Below, in pieces: positions 51,983-59,587 of a stretch of DNA of 64,000 bases (position 1 is the first letter of the stretch; the number at the start of each line of letters is the position of its first letter). This stretch comes from CADEDH01 sp050330635 (GTDB taxonomy: Bacteria > Actinomycetota > Acidimicrobiia > Acidimicrobiales > SZUA-35), in contig JBHJNQ010000076.1 in the NCBI GenBank assembly GCA_050330635.1, positions 1 to 64,000 on the forward strand, read 5' to 3'. The position numbers and the translations under genes are program-made. The notes beneath the pieces were generated by a model. It worked only from the letters and a program-made list of their open reading frames with translations. It had not been told where the DNA came from and did no database searches.

Positions 51983-53569
51983 CTACAAACCGCCCTCGGC
52001 CACCAGGCGCTCGAGGGTGATGTCGGGGTGGTCGGCGATGACCCGGTCCATCCAGTACTTGCTCTCGAACAGGGCGAAGCGGGTGCCGTCGTCCCGGCTC
52101 AGCACGTCGACGCCCTGCATGGCCCGGAGGCGGGCGCTGCTCGCTTCGTCGGTGAGGCGGGCGATCGTGAACCTCGTGGCTGTCAGCTCGGCCGGGGCCC
52201 CGAACTCGTTCTCCAGGCGGTAGCTGGCCACCTCGAACTGCATCGGCCCCACCGCTGCCAGCACGGGGGCCTGGTCGCCGAGGTCCTGATCGCGTAGCAC
52301 CTGGATCGCCCCCTCCTCGTCGAGCTGGACGATGCCCTTGCGGAACTGCTTGAACTTCGAGGTGTCCTTCACCCGGGCCCGCATGAAGTGTTCGGCGGCG
52401 AACGCCGGCAGGGGAGGGAACGCCGCCGGGTCCCGGGCGTAGATGGCGTCACCGACCCGGAGCTCGTTGGCGTTGACGAGGCCGATCACGTCGCCCGGGT
52501 ACGCCTCGTCGACCGTCTCGCGGTCCTGGCCGAACATCGTCTGGGCGTACTTGGTGGAGAACTGCCGCCCCGTTCGTCCCGAGGTGGCGGTCATGCCCCG
52601 CTCGAAGCGCCCCGAACACACCCGCACGAAGGCCAGACGGTCGCGGTGGGCCTTGTCCATCCCCGCCTGGACCTTGAACACGAGGCCGGCGAACGGGGCG
52701 TCGAGGGCCCGACGGGAGCCGTCGGCCAGGCGGCGGGGCGCCGGCGGGGGTACCAGGTCGACGACACCGTCGAGCAGGAACCGGACCCCGAAGTTGGTGA
52801 GGGCCGAACCGAAGAAGACGGGGGTCGATTCGCCGGCCAGGAACGACTTGGGGTCGACGATGCGGCCGACCTCGTCGAGCAGCTCGACCTCCTCGGCCGC
52901 CGCCTTCCACGCCTTGCCCTCCTCGGCCGCCGCGGTGGCGGCGTCGACCTCGAGTTCGGGGGCGATCGTCGACCCCCGGGCCGTCCGCTCGAACCGGGTG
53001 TAGACCCCGTCGGCCCGGTTGACGACACCCCGGAAGTCGCCGGCGATCCCCACCGGCCACGTCATCGGGGTCGGTTCGACGACGAGGGTCTCCTCGATCT
53101 CGTCGAGCAGCTCCAACGTGCCCTTGCCCGGCCGGTCCCACTTGTTGATGAACGTGAGGAACGGGATCTCCCGTTCCCGGCACACCTCGAACAGCTTCAG
53201 GGTCTGGCCCTCGATGCCCTTGGCGGCGTCGATGACCATGATGGCGGCGTCGGCGGCGGCGAGGACCCGGTAGGTGTCCTCCGAGAAGTCGCGGTGACCC
53301 GGCGTGTCGAGGAGGTTGAGCACCCGGTTCCGGTAGTCGAACTGGAGCACGGTCGAGGTGATCGAGATCCCTCGCTGCTGTTCGAGGTCCATCCAGTCGG
53401 AGGTTGCCGATCGCCGCCCCTGGCGGGCCTTCACCGTTCCCGCCTCAACCCCCAGGGCGCCCCCGTAGAGGAGGAACTTCTCCGTCAGCGTGGTCTTGCC
53501 GGCGTCGGGATGGGAGATGATGGCGAACGTACGGCGTCGTGCCGCTTCGGCCCGGGGATCAGACACCAT
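51983..53569 (-). CDS. prfC: Peptide chain release factor 3 (RF3)
   Basis: A 528-residue translational GTPase that recycles RF1/RF2 from the ribosome. G1 is HPDAGKTTLTEK, G2 QRGISITST, G3 DTPGHRDFSED, G4 INKWDRPG. RF3-specific stretches follow: DLEQQRGIS, GPMQFEVASYRLENEFG and the C-terminal FALFESKYWMDRV. The length matches E. coli PrfC. ATG 53569 is preceded by GGTTTGAATGG and a hairpin array. It is the only ribosome-related gene in the window. RF3 is not universal in actinobacteria. Confidence 0.97.
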   Translation of the reverse strand: MVSDPRAEAARRRTFAIISHPDAGKTTLTEKFLLYGGALGVEAGTVKARQGRRSATSDWMDLEQQRGISITSTVLQFDYRNRVLNLLDTPGHRDFSEDTYRVLAAADAAIMVIDAAKGIEGQTLKLFEVCREREIPFLTFINKWDRPGKGTLELLDEIEETLVVEPTPMTWPVGIAGDFRGVVNRADGVYTRFERTARGSTIAPELEVDAATAAAEEGKAWKAAAEEVELLDEVGRIVDPKSFLAGESTPVFFGSALTNFGVRFLLDGVVDLVPPPAPRRLADGSRRALDAPFAGLVFKVQAGMDKAHRDRLAFVRVCSGRFERGMTATSGRTGRQFSTKYAQTMFGQDRETVDEAYPGDVIGLVNANELRVGDAIYARDPAAFPPLPAFAAEHFMRARVKDTSKFKQFRKGIVQLDEEGAIQVLRDQDLGDQAPVLAAVGPMQFEVASYRLENEFGAPAELTATRFTIARLTDEASSARLRAMQGVDVLSRDDGTRFALFESKYWMDRVIADHPDITLERLVAEGGL

Positions 53570-53580
53570 TCAAACCTATC

Positions 53581-53666
53581 GGCGTCGGACCGGCTCGCCG
53601 GTCCTGCCCGAGTTCGCCTACGGCGAACGTCGCGGCCTTCGGCGTCGGACCGGCGAGCCGGTCCTG
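53581..53666. repeat. Array of three short perfect hairpins upstream of prfC
   Basis: GGCGTCGGACCGGC-TC-GCCGGTCCTG at 53581 and GGCGTCGGACCGGC-GA-GCCGGTCCTG at 53641 are 60 bp apart. Each holds a perfect 8-bp inverted repeat (GGACCGGC/GCCGGTCC), with loops that are reverse complements of each other. Between them GTTCGCC-TAC-GGCGAAC forms a third hairpin. They fill the gap between the alpha/beta hydrolase stop (53671) and prfC start (53569). Confidence 0.72.
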
Positions 53667-53670
53667 GCGC

Positions 53671-54330
53671 TCACTCCAACTGCGACTTCGCCCAGTCGAG
53701 GGCGGCCTTCCAGGTCGCCGCCGAGGGGTGGTGTGCATCGCCAGCCAGGCGATGGAGCGACAGCCCATCCATGCCCGCCCACGGCCCGATGGGTACCTCG
53801 GCGTCATTCTCGGCATGCCACACTGCGACCGGCACGCACGTGATGACGTCGTCGACGGTGAAGCCCCACGGGCGAGCGACCCTGCGGATGTCGTCGGCGT
53901 GGCCTGGATTCCGCAGACCGACGCCAGCGAGGGCACCACGGAGGAGGGGGCGAGGGGCCCAACGCCCGAGCCGCATGAACAGTCGGACACGTGCTGGTAG
54001 CCCTCGATCAGGTGGGTACATCGGCGCCCACGAGCCGAGGAGGCAGACGCCCCGCACCACCGGGGACCCGAGCGACCCTGCGGCCAGTGCGTATGGTCCA
54101 CCACCGGACCACCCCATCACGACCAGCCCACCGGAACCACCGCCCACGGTCTCGATCGCATCCCGGGCGACCGCCCGGAGATCTGCGTCCGGGCGAACCG
54201 GAGTTCCGTCATACCCGGGGCGGACATGGCGCAGCACCCGGATGCCGACAGATCTGCAATCCCCGGCCGACGGCCCGAGGTCGCGCTGCGAGGAGGAACC
54301 ATGGAAGTAGAGCATCGAGGGCTCGGCCAC
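53671..54330 (-). CDS. Alpha/beta hydrolase
   Basis: A 219-residue alpha/beta-fold protein. The oxyanion region is LYFHGSSSQRD, nucleophile VVMGWSGGGPYALA, the acid loop AVWHAENDAEVP and the catalytic His in LAGDAHHPSAA, all in the expected order and spacing. The lid region is RLFMRLGRWAPRPLLRG. A small-ester or lactone substrate is likely; no specific family is assigned. The start is GTG 54330 (MAEPSML; the only start giving a full fold). Same strand as prfC and separated from it by the hairpin array. Confidence 0.87.
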   Translation of the reverse strand: MAEPSMLYFHGSSSQRDLGPSAGDCRSVGIRVLRHVRPGYDGTPVRPDADLRAVARDAIETVGGGSGGLVVMGWSGGGPYALAAGSLGSPVVRGVCLLGSWAPMYPPDRGLPARVRLFMRLGRWAPRPLLRGALAGVGLRNPGHADDIRRVARPWGFTVDDVITCVPVAVWHAENDAEVPIGPWAGMDGLSLHRLAGDAHHPSAATWKAALDWAKSQLE

Positions 54331-54394
54331 CCTCCGACCCTAGGCCATCGCAACGTCGGCCGACGCGGCCGTCGGCGTCAGCCCGAACCCTGGG

Positions 54395-55045
54395 TCAGAC
54401 GGTTTCGCCGTCGACCGTGTCGAGGTTGATGATCCCCATCCTCACGGCGCTGAGCACGGCGTGGGTTAGCGACTGGGCGTCGAGCTTGCGGTAGATGGCG
54501 TTCAGGTGGTTGTGGACCGTCTTGGTGGTGATGCCGAGGTAGCGGCCGGCCTGCTTGGTGCTCATGCCGTCGGCGATGGCCTGCAGGATCTCGATCTGAC
54601 GGTCGGACAGGAGGTCGTGGTTGTCCTGGGCCTCCTGTGCCGTGGTCAGCATGGCTCCGGCGACCGCCGGCGACAGCACGGTGTCGCCCTCGGCGACACG
54701 GAGCACGGTCTCGCGCACCTCGGCGAACGATGTGCCCTTGCTCAGGTAGGCGCTGGCCCCTGCGGCGATGGCATCCCGGGTCTTGTCGATGTCGTCGTGC
54801 ATGGTGAGCACGGCCACTCGGGTGTTGGGCAGCTCGGCCCGGATGTGGCGGGTGGCCTCGATCCCGTCCATGACCGGCATCGACAGGTCCATGAGCACGA
54901 CCTGGGGCTGAAGGGCCCGGGCCAGGCTCACGGCCTCCTCGCCGGTGGACGCCTCGCCCACCACCTCGTCGCCCGCCGTCTCGAACGACTTCTTCAGGCC
55001 TTCACGGAGCAGGGTGTGATCGTCGGCCAGCAGAATTCTGATCAT
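54395..55045 (-). CDS. NarL/FixJ-family response regulator
   Basis: A 216-residue two-component regulator. The receiver domain has the acidic pair in LLADDHTLLREG, phosphoacceptor Asp in VVLMDLSMPVMDG, Thr/Ser switch AVLTMHDDI and the Lys in AYLSKGTSF. The LuxR-type helix-turn-helix covers residues about 145-205 (LSDRQIEILQAIADGMSTKQ, then TKTVHNHLNAIYRKL). The start ATG 55045 overlaps the stop of the histidine kinase gene (ATGA), so the pair is translationally coupled. The target genes are not obvious. Confidence 0.96.
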   Translation of the reverse strand: MIRILLADDHTLLREGLKKSFETAGDEVVGEASTGEEAVSLARALQPQVVLMDLSMPVMDGIEATRHIRAELPNTRVAVLTMHDDIDKTRDAIAAGASAYLSKGTSFAEVRETVLRVAEGDTVLSPAVAGAMLTTAQEAQDNHDLLSDRQIEILQAIADGMSTKQAGRYLGITTKTVHNHLNAIYRKLDAQSLTHAVLSAVRMGIINLDTVDGETV

Positions 55046-56793
55046 AATTTCTTCACCTGTTCGGCTCGTCTCTCAGAGGTTTGCACCGTTATGACCGTGC
55101 CCTGGCCCGGCTCGCTGGAGATTTCCAGCACCGCTCCAACCGAGGCAGCCCGCTCTCGCATCCCGACCAGTCCGTACGCCGAGCCGCGGATCCCCTTGGC
55201 CGGGTCGAAGCCCCGGCCATTGTCTTGCACAACGAGTACTCCCCGTCCGGCGGCGACGGTCCACACGACGTATACCTCCGTCGCCGATGAATGCTTCTCG
55301 ATGTTGACGAGGGCCTCCTGAGCGATGCGGAGAAGCTCGTTTTCAACGATGGCCGGCAGCCTATCGGGAACTTCCGGAAGGGCGAGCGTGACGTCGGCGG
55401 CGCTGCGTTTGCGGAAGCGGTCGACCACCTCGCTCAGCACCACGGTCAGGGGTCGCTCGGGGGTGACGGCGGCCCGCAGCTCGATCAGGGTGTCGCGGAA
55501 CTCGCTGATGGCCCCCTGGACGTCCTCGTGGAGCTCCTTCAGTTCCGAGGACGGTTGGTCGCGGGCCCCGTTGATGCGCTCCAGCTCGAGGGCGATGTAG
55601 GTCAGGTACTGGCCGAGCCGGTCGTGGAGGTCGCGGGCGATCCGCGAACGCTCCTCGGCCGCCGCCAACGACCGGAGGCGGCGGAACGACCGGGCGTTGG
55701 CCAGGGTCAGGGCCAGCACGTCGGACATCCCCTGCAGCAGCTCACCGTCGGGCTCTAGGTAGTAGCCCTCCTGGCCGGTGTGCTCGATGGCGATGAGACC
55801 GATGTCGAGCCCACCCACGATGAGCCGGGTGTAGAGACCGGTGCCGGGGCGCCCGTAATCGAGCGACAGGTCTTCGATCCGGACCAGCGTGCTCGAGTCG
55901 GCGGCGACGTCGAGGGGCGGGGGCAGATCGGCCGAGGTGACCTGAGGCGGCACGTCGAACCCGTCCTGGAACTGGGGCGACCACCGGCCGTCCTCGTAGG
56001 AGAGGATGGCGACCCGATCGGCGTGGAACGTCTCGACCAGCTGGGCCCTGGTCGCTTGGACCACGTCGTTCAGGTCGAGCGACGAGGGAAGGGTGCGGGC
56101 GATGTCGCTCAGCAGTTCCAGCAGCTCGTTGGTCTCGGCCAGCTTGTCGCGCTGATCCTTGACCGCCCGACTCTGGAGCTCGAGATCGCGCAGGCGGTCG
56201 ACGACGATGCCGGGCACGATCGCCACCCCCGCCAGGGCGGTGACGGCCAGCGGCGACGGCGGATGGAACTCCACGTCGCCGAGAGGGGCGGTGATGGGGG
56301 CGATGAACACCGCCAGCACGGCGCAGACGATCCCGGTGCCCAGCCCCCACCCGAACCCGGCGACGGCGATGGCCACGAACAGGGACCCGACGAACGGGCT
56401 GCCGAGCCCGTCGCTGAGGCCGACCGCCAGCGACAGCACGGCCACGTCGCCGATCGCCTTCAACAACGGCAGCGCCCCCGGATCGCCGAACTTGATGGGG
56501 GCGATCGTCCGCCACGACGTGATGAAGATGGCGACCGAGAGGGTGATGACGACCTCGATGTCGCCGTTGGCGGCGTCCGGGGCTCCCCACGCCAATCCGA
56601 TCATCACCACCCCCCAGCGGAGGGCGGCGATGACGGCCGTCAGCGAGGCGGTGATCCCGGGGCTCAGGTTCAGGGCCCGCCGGGAGTCGGGGAGGCTGGC
56701 GTTCACGGTTCGCCGCAGCCATCCGTCCGCGGCGAACCTTCCCGGGGCCTCGTCCGGCGTGACGGGATCGATCGGTTGTTGACTGGTCGCCAC
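55042..56793 (-). CDS. NarL-type sensor histidine kinase with membrane sensor and GAF domains
   Basis: About 583 residues. N-terminal membrane helices lie between residues 50 and 190 (ITASLTAVIAALRWGVVMIG, VVITLSVAIFITSW, AIAVAGFGWGLGTGIVCAVLAVF in pieces). A GAF domain covers about residues 235-385. The HisKA_3 box is EERSRIARDLHDRLGQYLTY, with the phospho-His in DLHD. The HATPase has NELLRIAQEALVNIEKHSSA, DNGRGFDP and GLVGMRERAA. It autophosphorylates and signals to the adjacent response regulator. I chose GTG 56793 (VATSQQP); GTG 56814 would add seven residues. The stimulus is unknown. Confidence 0.95.
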   Translation of the reverse strand: MATSQQPIDPVTPDEAPGRFAADGWLRRTVNASLPDSRRALNLSPGITASLTAVIAALRWGVVMIGLAWGAPDAANGDIEVVITLSVAIFITSWRTIAPIKFGDPGALPLLKAIGDVAVLSLAVGLSDGLGSPFVGSLFVAIAVAGFGWGLGTGIVCAVLAVFIAPITAPLGDVEFHPPSPLAVTALAGVAIVPGIVVDRLRDLELQSRAVKDQRDKLAETNELLELLSDIARTLPSSLDLNDVVQATRAQLVETFHADRVAILSYEDGRWSPQFQDGFDVPPQVTSADLPPPLDVAADSSTLVRIEDLSLDYGRPGTGLYTRLIVGGLDIGLIAIEHTGQEGYYLEPDGELLQGMSDVLALTLANARSFRRLRSLAAAEERSRIARDLHDRLGQYLTYIALELERINGARDQPSSELKELHEDVQGAISEFRDTLIELRAAVTPERPLTVVLSEVVDRFRKRSAADVTLALPEVPDRLPAIVENELLRIAQEALVNIEKHSSATEVYVVWTVAAGRGVLVVQDNGRGFDPAKGIRGSAYGLVGMRERAASVGAVLEISSEPGQGTVITVQTSERRAEQVKKL

Positions 56794-56869
56794 AAGTACC
56801 ACCCATCGGCACACGGGTGCCGGGGTTCAGGTGCCCGCGTGGGTTAGACGCTACCGTGTGCCGGGTCGG

Positions 56870-57931
56870 TCAGCTGTTCCTGGTCGCAACGTAGTCGGCG
56901 AGGGCCGCCAGCGCCCCTCTGGCGTCCGAGCCGAACGGGAGGTGGTCGATCACGGCCACGGCCTCCACCACGAGGTGGTCGATGCGGCTCGTGATCTCCT
57001 CCACCGCCCCGGTCGAGCGGAACACCTCGACGATGGCTTCGATGTCGTCACCGGAGAGGTCTCGACGCCCGATGCCGTCGAGGAGGCCTCGTTCCGGACC
57101 CCGGGCCCGGTCCATGGCCAGCGCCGCCAGCTCCGTCGGCTTGCCCTCGCGCAGGTCGTCGCCGACCGGCTTGCCCACCTGGTCCTCGTCGCCCAGCACC
57201 CCGAGCAGATCGTCCTTGAGCTGGAAGGCCCGGCCCAGGGGCCGGCCGTAGCGGTCGAGGAGGTCGAGCAGGGCGGGATCGACGGGACCGTCGATGCTGA
57301 CGCCCAGCTGGAGGGGCCGCACGATCGTGTAGAGGGCCGACTTGAACGTCGACACCCGGTGGGCGGTCTCGCGGTCGATCTGCCCGGAGGCGGCCGACCG
57401 GAGGTCGAGGTACTGGCCGAGGTTGAGTTCGATCCTGAGCTCGTCCCAGATGCGGCGGGCGGACGGGCTGGTGTCGGCCATCAGCTTGTCGGCGTAGGCG
57501 TGGCTGAGGTCGCCGACGAGGATGGCGACGCCCTCCCCGAACCTGCGGGGCTCGCCCTGCCAGCCCTCGTCGACGAGGCGCCTGGCCTGGGTGGTGTGCA
57601 CCGTGGGCCGGCCCCGGCGCGTGGCGGAGTCGTCCATGATGTCGTCGTGGATGAGAGCGAACGACTGGAGGAGCTCGAACCCGGCCCCCACATCGACGAC
57701 GACCGTCTCGTCGGCCCCGTCGGGGGCCGCGCCCCGCCACGCCCAGTACACGAAGGCGGCCCGGAGCCGTTTGCCCCCGCTGCGGAGGACGGCCCCCAGC
57801 TCGTCGACGGCCTCGGCCAGGCGGGGGTCGACCTCCTGCCAGTGGGAGGATTGGTCGGCGAACAGCCGGTCGAGACGGGCGTCGACCTTGGTCGCCACGT
57901 CGAGCAGCTCACGAGGGGCGCGGCCGCTCAT
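56870..57931 (-). CDS. Polyprenyl (geranylgeranyl-type) diphosphate synthase
   Basis: A 353-residue trans-isoprenyl diphosphate synthase. The first aspartate-rich motif is IHDDIMDDSATRRG. The second is FQLKDDLLGVLGDED, the variant usual in actinobacterial enzymes. GGKRLRAAF with the substrate-binding Lys and Arg precedes. TFKSALYTIVRPLQLG is the helix F segment that tunes chain length. It makes C15-C20 (or longer) prenyl diphosphates for quinones, carotenoids or lipids. ATG 57931 overlaps the xseB stop (ATGA), so it is translated after exonuclease VII genes in one operon. Confidence 0.95.
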   Translation of the reverse strand: MSGRAPRELLDVATKVDARLDRLFADQSSHWQEVDPRLAEAVDELGAVLRSGGKRLRAAFVYWAWRGAAPDGADETVVVDVGAGFELLQSFALIHDDIMDDSATRRGRPTVHTTQARRLVDEGWQGEPRRFGEGVAILVGDLSHAYADKLMADTSPSARRIWDELRIELNLGQYLDLRSAASGQIDRETAHRVSTFKSALYTIVRPLQLGVSIDGPVDPALLDLLDRYGRPLGRAFQLKDDLLGVLGDEDQVGKPVGDDLREGKPTELAALAMDRARGPERGLLDGIGRRDLSGDDIEAIVEVFRSTGAVEEITSRIDHLVVEAVAVIDHLPFGSDARGALAALADYVATRNS

Positions 57932-58176
57932 CCCCGCGAGGGCCGGTCGTCGTCGGCGGCCTCGTCGAGCAGTTCGTCGACCACGAGGTTCACGTCGGAC
58001 CGGACCTGGCGCAGCCGGCGCCGGCAGTGGCCGACGAGCTGTGCCGCCCGGGCCACCCGTTCGGCCAGGACGTCGACGTCGACCGCGCTCGACTCGAGCT
58101 CGGCCAGGATCTCGTCGAGCTCGTCGAGGGCGTCGGCGTAGGAGAGGTCGAGCTCGGCGGTTCCGTCGTCGGTCAT
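57928..58176 (-). CDS. xseB: Exodeoxyribonuclease VII small subunit
   Basis: An 82-residue helical protein: LSYADALDELDEILAELESS, then VDVDVLAERVARAAQLVGHC and RRRLRQVRSDVNLVVDELL. The length and pattern (Y-x-x-A-L-x-E-L-x-x-I) are diagnostic of XseB, which coats and activates XseA. The ATG at 58176 overlaps the xseA stop and its stop overlaps the prenyl synthase start, so three genes are coupled in order xseA-xseB-prenyl synthase. Confidence 0.93.
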   Translation of the reverse strand: MTDDGTAELDLSYADALDELDEILAELESSAVDVDVLAERVARAAQLVGHCRRRLRQVRSDVNLVVDELLDEAADDDRPSRG

Positions 58177-59504
58177 GGATCCTCGTCGCTGGCGGGTTCG
58201 TGGGTGGCGGGGCTCGACTCGGACACGGTGCTGGTCAGTGTGCCCGATGCGAGCGTCGTTCGTAGGGTCGTGCCGACGGCCACCGCTGCAGCCTCCCGCA
58301 CCAGCGCCCCGTCGGTGGTGCGGGTGATCGACCAGCCCCGGGCCAGGAGCCGGGCCGGATCGAGGGCCCGGAGGCGGAGGGCGGCGGACTCGATGGCGGC
58401 ATCGGCCCGCTCCGCCAACCGTTCACCGTGTGCCTTCAGCCCACCGGCGGCGGCGTCGAGCCGGGCGTGGTTGGCCACCAGCGCCCCGTTGGCCGCCACC
58501 GTCAGCCGGTTCCCGGCGCTGGCCAGTTCGGCGCTGGCCCGCTCGAGGCGGGACGTGGCCAACGCCACGAGCCGCCCCGCAGCGAACTCGACCTCCTCGT
58601 CGAACCGGCGGACCGACTCGACGAGGGTGGCGGCGGCCGCCGTCGGCGTCTTGGCCGAGAGGTGGGCCACGTCGTCGGCCACCGATCGGTCGATCTCGTG
58701 GCCGACACCCACGATGACGGGCCGGGGGCACTTGGCGATGGCCCGGACGACCGGCTCGGCGTCGAAGGCCGCCAGATCGGTCCGGGCCCCACCGCCCCGG
58801 ATCACGGCCACGACGTCGACCCCGGCCGCCCCGGCCCGCCGGATCCCGTCGACCAGGCTGGGCACGGCGTCGACCCCCTGGACCCGGCAGTCGAACACGA
58901 CGACCTCGAAGCGGTAGCCGCTGAGGGCGAGCTCGTGTGCGAAGTCGGCGTGGGCGGCGCTGCGGTGGCTCGTGACCAGCCCGATGCGCAACGGCACCAC
59001 CGGCATGGCCACGGCGGCGTTGGCCCCGAGCAGCCCCTCGGCCGCCAGCGAGTCGAGCAGGACCTGGCGGGCCACGGCCTGGCGTCCCACCGTGTAGGCG
59101 GGGTCGATCAGGCTCATCACCAGCTGCACCCGGCCCTGGGGCGGGTAGTAGACCAGGCGACCCTTGATCCTGATCTCGATCCCGTCGTCCATACGGACGC
59201 TGCCCGACTTGCGGAGGATGTGGTTGACCCGGGTGCGGGAGGAGGAGAACAACACGACGGGGACGACCGCTTCCGACGCCGCCCCCGGCTCGTCGCCGTC
59301 GTCGATCAGGTCGAAGTAGACGTGGCCGTTGTTGGACCGGCTGAGGCTGGAGATGGCGCCCTTGACCCACACCTCGTCGGGGAACCGGTCGTCGACGGCG
59401 GCGACGACGGCGCTGCACAGCTCCCGTACCGAGAAGGTCTCCGACACGTCCCTCAAGCTAGCGAGCGGGTACTGCCGACCCGCTGTTGAGTAATCGTTCA
59501 GCAT
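58173..59504 (-). CDS. xseA: Exodeoxyribonuclease VII large subunit
   Basis: A 443-residue nuclease subunit that degrades single-stranded DNA from both ends. The N-terminal OB domain has FSVRELCSAVVAAVDDRFPDEVWVKG (in pieces) and NNGHVYFDLID. The catalytic domain has IGLVTSHRSAAHADFAHELA, VAVIRGGGARTDLAAFD and PVIVGVGHEIDRSVADDVAH with the conserved His/Asp. A coiled region and C-terminal LLARGWSITRTTDG follow. ATG 59504 has AGGTGAGG five bases before it. It starts the xseA-xseB-prenyl synthase operon, divergent from the GGDEF-EAL gene. Confidence 0.97.
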   Translation of the reverse strand: MLNDYSTAGRQYPLASLRDVSETFSVRELCSAVVAAVDDRFPDEVWVKGAISSLSRSNNGHVYFDLIDDGDEPGAASEAVVPVVLFSSSRTRVNHILRKSGSVRMDDGIEIRIKGRLVYYPPQGRVQLVMSLIDPAYTVGRQAVARQVLLDSLAAEGLLGANAAVAMPVVPLRIGLVTSHRSAAHADFAHELALSGYRFEVVVFDCRVQGVDAVPSLVDGIRRAGAAGVDVVAVIRGGGARTDLAAFDAEPVVRAIAKCPRPVIVGVGHEIDRSVADDVAHLSAKTPTAAAATLVESVRRFDEEVEFAAGRLVALATSRLERASAELASAGNRLTVAANGALVANHARLDAAAGGLKAHGERLAERADAAIESAALRLRALDPARLLARGWSITRTTDGALVREAAAVAVGTTLRTTLASGTLTSTVSESSPATHEPASDEDP

Positions 59505-59587
59505 GGCCCTCACCTGGGGATCGGGTCGCTACTGTGGTCGCCTGGTGCCTCGGTAGGGGCCGGCGGGCTGGGCCGAGAAAGCAAGAT

